6,384 bases of DNA from an uncultured Gemmatimonadota bacterium. GTDB lineage: Bacteria; Gemmatimonadota; Gemmatimonadetes; Gemmatimonadales; Gemmatimonadaceae. Positions 4,489-6,384 of the stretch are shown piece by piece; position 1 is the first letter of the stretch, and each line of letters begins with the position of its first letter. The position numbers and the translations under genes were made by a program. Location: the NCBI GenBank assembly GCA_903894655.1, contig CAITQY010000608.1:1-6384 (forward strand). Direction: 5' to 3'. Below the pieces are notes generated by a model. It did not search any database, was not told where the DNA came from, and saw only the letters and a list, made by a program, of their open reading frames with translations.

Positions 4489-4791
4489 CTAGGCCGCGTT
4501 CCCCGCCCACGGCTTGATGCGTTTGAGCTCGGCGGCAATTTCCCTCGCGGCACTCTCCATGTCTTGTGCCGCCTGCGCCCGCAGCCAGTAGCCGTTCGAC
4601 AGTCCGAAGAAGCGGCAGAGTCGAAGATCTGTATCGGCCGAGATAGCGCGCCGCCCCGCCACGATCTCACCGATGCGTTGTGCGGGCACGCCGATCTCCT
4701 TTGCCACGCGATACTTGGTGATTCCCAGCGGTAGCAGGAACTCCTCCAACAGCAACTCACCCGGCGTAACCGGTTTGAGTTTACGCGACAT
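4489..4791 (-). CDS. higA: HigA-type antitoxin, XRE family
   Basis: A 100-residue DNA-binding antitoxin of the HigA (VapI) class. It opens with the family signature VTPGELLLEEFLLPLGITKY (residues 8-27), followed by the HTH: RVAKEIGVPAQRIGEIVAGR, then RAISADTDLRLCRFFGLSNG YW (28-69), and ends in a charged helix. The start has AGAGGG about 7 nt upstream, directly after the higB stop, and the gap to higB is 12 bp, so translation is probably coupled. It should neutralise HigB and repress the promoter at 5088-5122. It converges on the DUF433 gene; the 80 bp between them hold only a short GC-rich inverted repeat (ACGCG-tccg-CGCGT) and no convincing terminator. Confidence 0.93.
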   Translation of the reverse strand: MSRKLKPVTPGELLLEEFLLPLGITKYRVAKEIGVPAQRIGEIVAGRRAISADTDLRLCRFFGLSNGYWLRAQAAQDMESAAREIAAELKRIKPWAGNAA

Positions 4792-4803
4792 GGCAAGACC
4801 CTC

Positions 4804-5082
4804 TTAGTGATAGTCCACGATCTCGACATCCTCTGGCCCCGCAGAGGTCCATCGGAAGCAAAGCCGATACTGGACGTTGATCCTGATGCTGAACTGTCCG
4901 ACCCGATCCCCTTTCAACGCCTCCAACCGATTCCCCGGTGGCACGCGCAGGTCGGATAGACGCATGGCGATGTCGAGCTGCCGAAGTTTTCGAAGCGCAG
5001 CACGCTCGATGAACATCCACCGACGCACTCGCTGCCCAGCCGCCAGCGCGGCCGTATCCGCGTCGCGGAACGACCGGATCAT
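4804..5082 (-). CDS. higB: HigB-type mRNA interferase toxin
   Basis: A 92-residue toxin of the HigB 'plasmid maintenance killer' branch of the RelE superfamily, ribosome-dependent endoribonucleases. Recognisable segments are MIRSFRDADTAALAAGQRVR (1-20), the basic helix ALRKLRQLDIA (29-39), LSDLRVPPGNRLEALKGDR (42-60), the strand GQFSIRINVQYRLCFRW (62-78) and the closing DVEIVDYH (85-92), the usual C-terminus of the family with its terminal His. Length and all motifs are normal, so it looks functional. The start ATG is preceded by no Shine-Dalgarno, and the predicted transcription start falls at or next to it, suggesting a leaderless message. Toxin-first order with higA 12 bp downstream. Confidence 0.93.
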   Translation of the reverse strand: MIRSFRDADTAALAAGQRVRRWMFIERAALRKLRQLDIAMRLSDLRVPPGNRLEALKGDRVGQFSIRINVQYRLCFRWTSAGPEDVEIVDYH

Positions 5083-5087
5083 GAAGA

Positions 5088-5122
5088 ATAATAACGCCAG
5101 GCGTTAATCACGCAATGCGTTA
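5088..5122 (-). promoter_or_regulatory. higBA promoter with tandem palindromic operators
   Basis: Reading on the minus strand, two 15-bp sites of form TAACGC-N3-GCGTTA lie side by side: TAACGCATTGCGTGA (5122-5108, one mismatch) and TAACGCCTGGCGTTA (5106-5092, perfect 7-bp arms with a 1-nt centre). Their centres are 16 bp apart. They cover a plausible promoter: TTGCGT (5115-5110), a 16-bp spacer and TATTAT (5093-5088), with higB starting at 5082. Occupancy by HigA would block both boxes. Confidence 0.75.
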
Positions 5123-5290
5123 CTACCGGTGCGGAAGAGATGGGCATTCCGGACGGTAGGCCACGCCAGAGCTGAGTGCGGTATCAAAAGAGCGCCGGCG
5201 GTGCGCAACCAACGCACGCGGCGATCCCCGGTCGAAGCGCCCAGCCAATCCATTTGTCGTGTTGCCCGATTCAATGGCGAAAGACCGGTA
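5123..5290. other. Intergenic region between higBA and the M28 gene
   Basis: Together with the terminator and repeat that follow (to 5394), this makes a 272-bp gap without a gene. Plus-strand open frames here lack coding character and ribosome binding sites. The only structure noted is a weak hairpin, GTGCG-CAACCAA-CGCAC (5199-5215). Nothing else is recognisable. Confidence 0.5.
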
Positions 5291-5293
5291 GAA

Positions 5294-5336
5294 CGAAAAA
5301 ACGGCCCGCTCAGATCAACAGATCAAGCGGGCCGTT
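5294..5336 (-). terminator. Intrinsic terminator of the M28 peptidase gene
   Basis: AACGGCCCGCT (5300-5310) and AGCGGGCCGTT (5326-5336) form a perfect 11-bp GC-rich stem around a 15-nt loop. On the minus strand the stem runs into six T residues (5301-5296). It lies about 60 bp beyond the M28 stop codon, as expected for its terminator. On the plus strand no T-run follows, so it acts one way. Confidence 0.88.
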
Positions 5337-5388
5337 CCACTCCCAACTCCCAACTTCCACTCAAAACTCCAAACTCACCCAGCGATCC
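5311..5388. repeat. Dispersed terminator-arm / AACTC repeat, right copy
   Basis: Partner of the repeat at 47-125. It consists of the terminator loop and 3' arm, then the G-poor tract TCCCAACTCCCAACTTCCAC (5341-5360) with further AACTCC-like units to GCGATCC at 5388, only 6 bp before the M28 stop codon. The tract is built of loosely repeated 7-8-mers of the form AACTCCC/AAACTCC. Confidence 0.65.
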
Positions 5389-5394
5389 AAAGGC

Positions 5395-6384
5395 TCAATA
5401 CCGAGGGCGGGTTTTCCGTGGCACCTTCCCACAATTCGCCGGCCAATTCGCCGGCCACGCACCCGGTGACCTATCGCGCTTGATGAACTCCGGATCTTCA
5501 CTCGCCAGGTACACCATCAGCGCGGCCAGCGTCGCGTTGTGCTTCACATCGTCGAACACGATTTTGTCGTACGTGTCGCGGTTGGTGTGCCACGTGTACG
5601 TGCCGTAGTTCCAGCCTACCGCACCCATGCCGAAGCTCGGGGTGCCGAAGCAGGCGAACACGGCGCCGTCGGTGCCGCCGGGGTTGCCCGTGGGGACGTC
5701 GTTGAAGCTCCACGACACCACGTTCGCGCTCAGGCTGTCGGTGAAGAAGCCCGGCAACTGCGTGTACCACTGCTTCAAGTGACGGCCGATGTCGGTGAGC
5801 CCCGAGCTCGACAGCGACTGCACGCGTCCCGTGCCGTTGTCCTGATTGAAGAGCCCCTGCAGCCCCTTCATCACTTCCGGATGATCTTCCGTGAACGCGG
5901 TGGAGCCGTTGAGACCCTGCTCTTCGCTGGCCCAGTGACCCACCATGATCGTGCGCTTCGGATTCGGATACGCCTTCTTCAAGATGCGCATCGCTTCCAT
6001 CGCCATCAGCGTGCCCGTGCCGTTGTCGGTGGCACCGCTGGAGCCGTCCCACGAATCGAAGTGCGCCGACAGCATCACGTATTCATCGGGCTTCTCGCTG
6101 CCCTTGATCATCGCGATCGTGTTGAACGCCGGCTGCTCGCCGAGCAGTGCCGCGTCAAGATCGAGCGTCACCATCGGCTTCTGGTTGTTCTCGGCCAACC
6201 GATACACCAGCGAATAATCCTCGCAGCTAAGACCGACGGCCGGCGCGATCGTGTTGTACGTCTCGAACACTTCGATCACGCCCCACCCGCCGGCGCCGCC
6301 CGCGCCACCGCCGCCGAATCCACCGCGCCCTGCGGCGGCCGCGGCGAGGCTTTGCGCCGGGCCACCACCACGATCACTCGCGCC
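5395..6384 (-). CDS. M28-family zinc metallopeptidase (3' part, runs off the window)
   Basis: The visible 329 residues form the catalytic part of an M28 aminopeptidase/carboxypeptidase-like enzyme; members are usually exported and bind two zinc ions. Counting from the window edge, the metal site is complete: H108 in AHFDSWDGS, bridging D120 in GATDNGTG, the E154-E155 pair in ASEEQGLNG (base and ligand), D182 in NQDNGTGR and H266 in WHTNRDTYD. Residues 1-35 are a Gly/Ala-rich stretch (GRGGFGGGGAGGAGGWG) ahead of VIEVFETYNTIAP. The frame continues past the window edge, so start codon and signal peptide are not visible; the GTG at 6279 is an internal Val, not the start. The C-terminus carries a small repeat (WPANWPAN) and a basic tail. 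A terminator follows at 5294-5336. Confidence 0.92.
   Translation of the reverse strand, partial: GASDRGGGPAQSLAAAAAGRGGFGGGGAGGAGGWGVIEVFETYNTIAPAVGLSCEDYSLVYRLAENNQKPMVTLDLDAALLGEQPAFNTIAMIKGSEKPDEYVMLSAHFDSWDGSSGATDNGTGTLMAMEAMRILKKAYPNPKRTIMVGHWASEEQGLNGSTAFTEDHPEVMKGLQGLFNQDNGTGRVQSLSSSGLTDIGRHLKQWYTQLPGFFTDSLSANVVSWSFNDVPTGNPGGTDGAVFACFGTPSFGMGAVGWNYGTYTWHTNRDTYDKIVFDDVKHNATLAALMVYLASEDPEFIKRDRSPGAWPANWPANCGKVPRKTRPRY
5433..5456. repeat. 12-bp tandem duplication in the M28 C-terminus
   Basis: AATTCGCCGGCC occurs twice head to tail (5433-5444, 5445-5456). It keeps the reading frame and gives WPANWPAN near the C-terminus of the peptidase, beyond the catalytic domain, so it is probably neutral. 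Confidence 0.8.

Noticed and set aside
5341..5388. CRISPR-like array in the AACTC tract
   Set aside because: Units are 7-8 bp, contiguous and degenerate, with no unique spacers.
5129..5608. Plus-strand frame between higBA and the M28 gene
   Set aside because: It runs through the terminator, the AACTC repeat and antisense M28 sequence, has no ribosome binding site and no protein-like composition.
5498..6052. Minus-strand frame of 184 codons inside the M28 gene
   Set aside because: It is a +1 shadow of the peptidase, dominated by Arg/His/Gly, while the other frame has a complete zinc site.
1..6384. Integron-style gene cassette array
   Set aside because: Small TA-like genes with repeats suggested it, but I found no attC-like sites with paired core motifs and no integrase, and the genes lie in both orientations.

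Overview
This is a high-GC bacterial window. Its composition, the Gly-rich M28 peptidase and the AACTCC-type intergenic repeats fit Gemmatimonadota best, but that taxonomic call is a weak inference. There is no rRNA, tRNA, CRISPR, transposase or integrase gene.

Two ordinary metabolic genes on the minus strand bracket a small island of toxin-antitoxin (TA) genes and their debris. On the left, positions 1-320 hold two gene fragments: the C-terminal part of a DUF433 antitoxin-like gene, then the 3' part of a DUF2283 gene. They are joined through a repeat that carries one arm of a terminator. Next comes an intact N-formylglutamate amidohydrolase (337-1116, minus). Divergent from it is a complete RelE-like toxin / HTH antitoxin pair (1296-1769 and 1796-2221, plus).

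The middle (2222-3585) is mostly wreckage: two strong inverted repeats, a possible HTH remnant, a duplicated and internally deleted copy of the 5' end of the amidohydrolase gene, one intact XRE-type regulator (2674-3105), and about 480 bp holding perfect palindromes and a degenerate SEC-C-like peptide. Then comes a probable two-gene operon: a small XRE regulator (3586-3915) and an unusual protein made of two tandem DUF433 domains (3944-4408). Neither has a visible toxin partner. Convergent to it is an intact higB-higA pair (5082 to 4489, minus) with a tandem palindromic operator. The right end is the 3' part of a secreted-type M28 aminopeptidase gene (5395 to beyond 6384, minus), followed by a repeat and a clear intrinsic terminator.

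Two points stand out. First, four promoters in the island appear to share one layout: a short inverted repeat in the spacer whose downstream arm runs into the first bases of the -10 element. This would let each DNA-binding antitoxin repress its own operon. Second, several segments occur twice in the window (the DUF433 3' part, the terminator/AACTC repeat, the 5' end of the amidohydrolase gene). This shows the island was built and eroded by local duplication and deletion, with one junction lying on a 6-bp microhomology.
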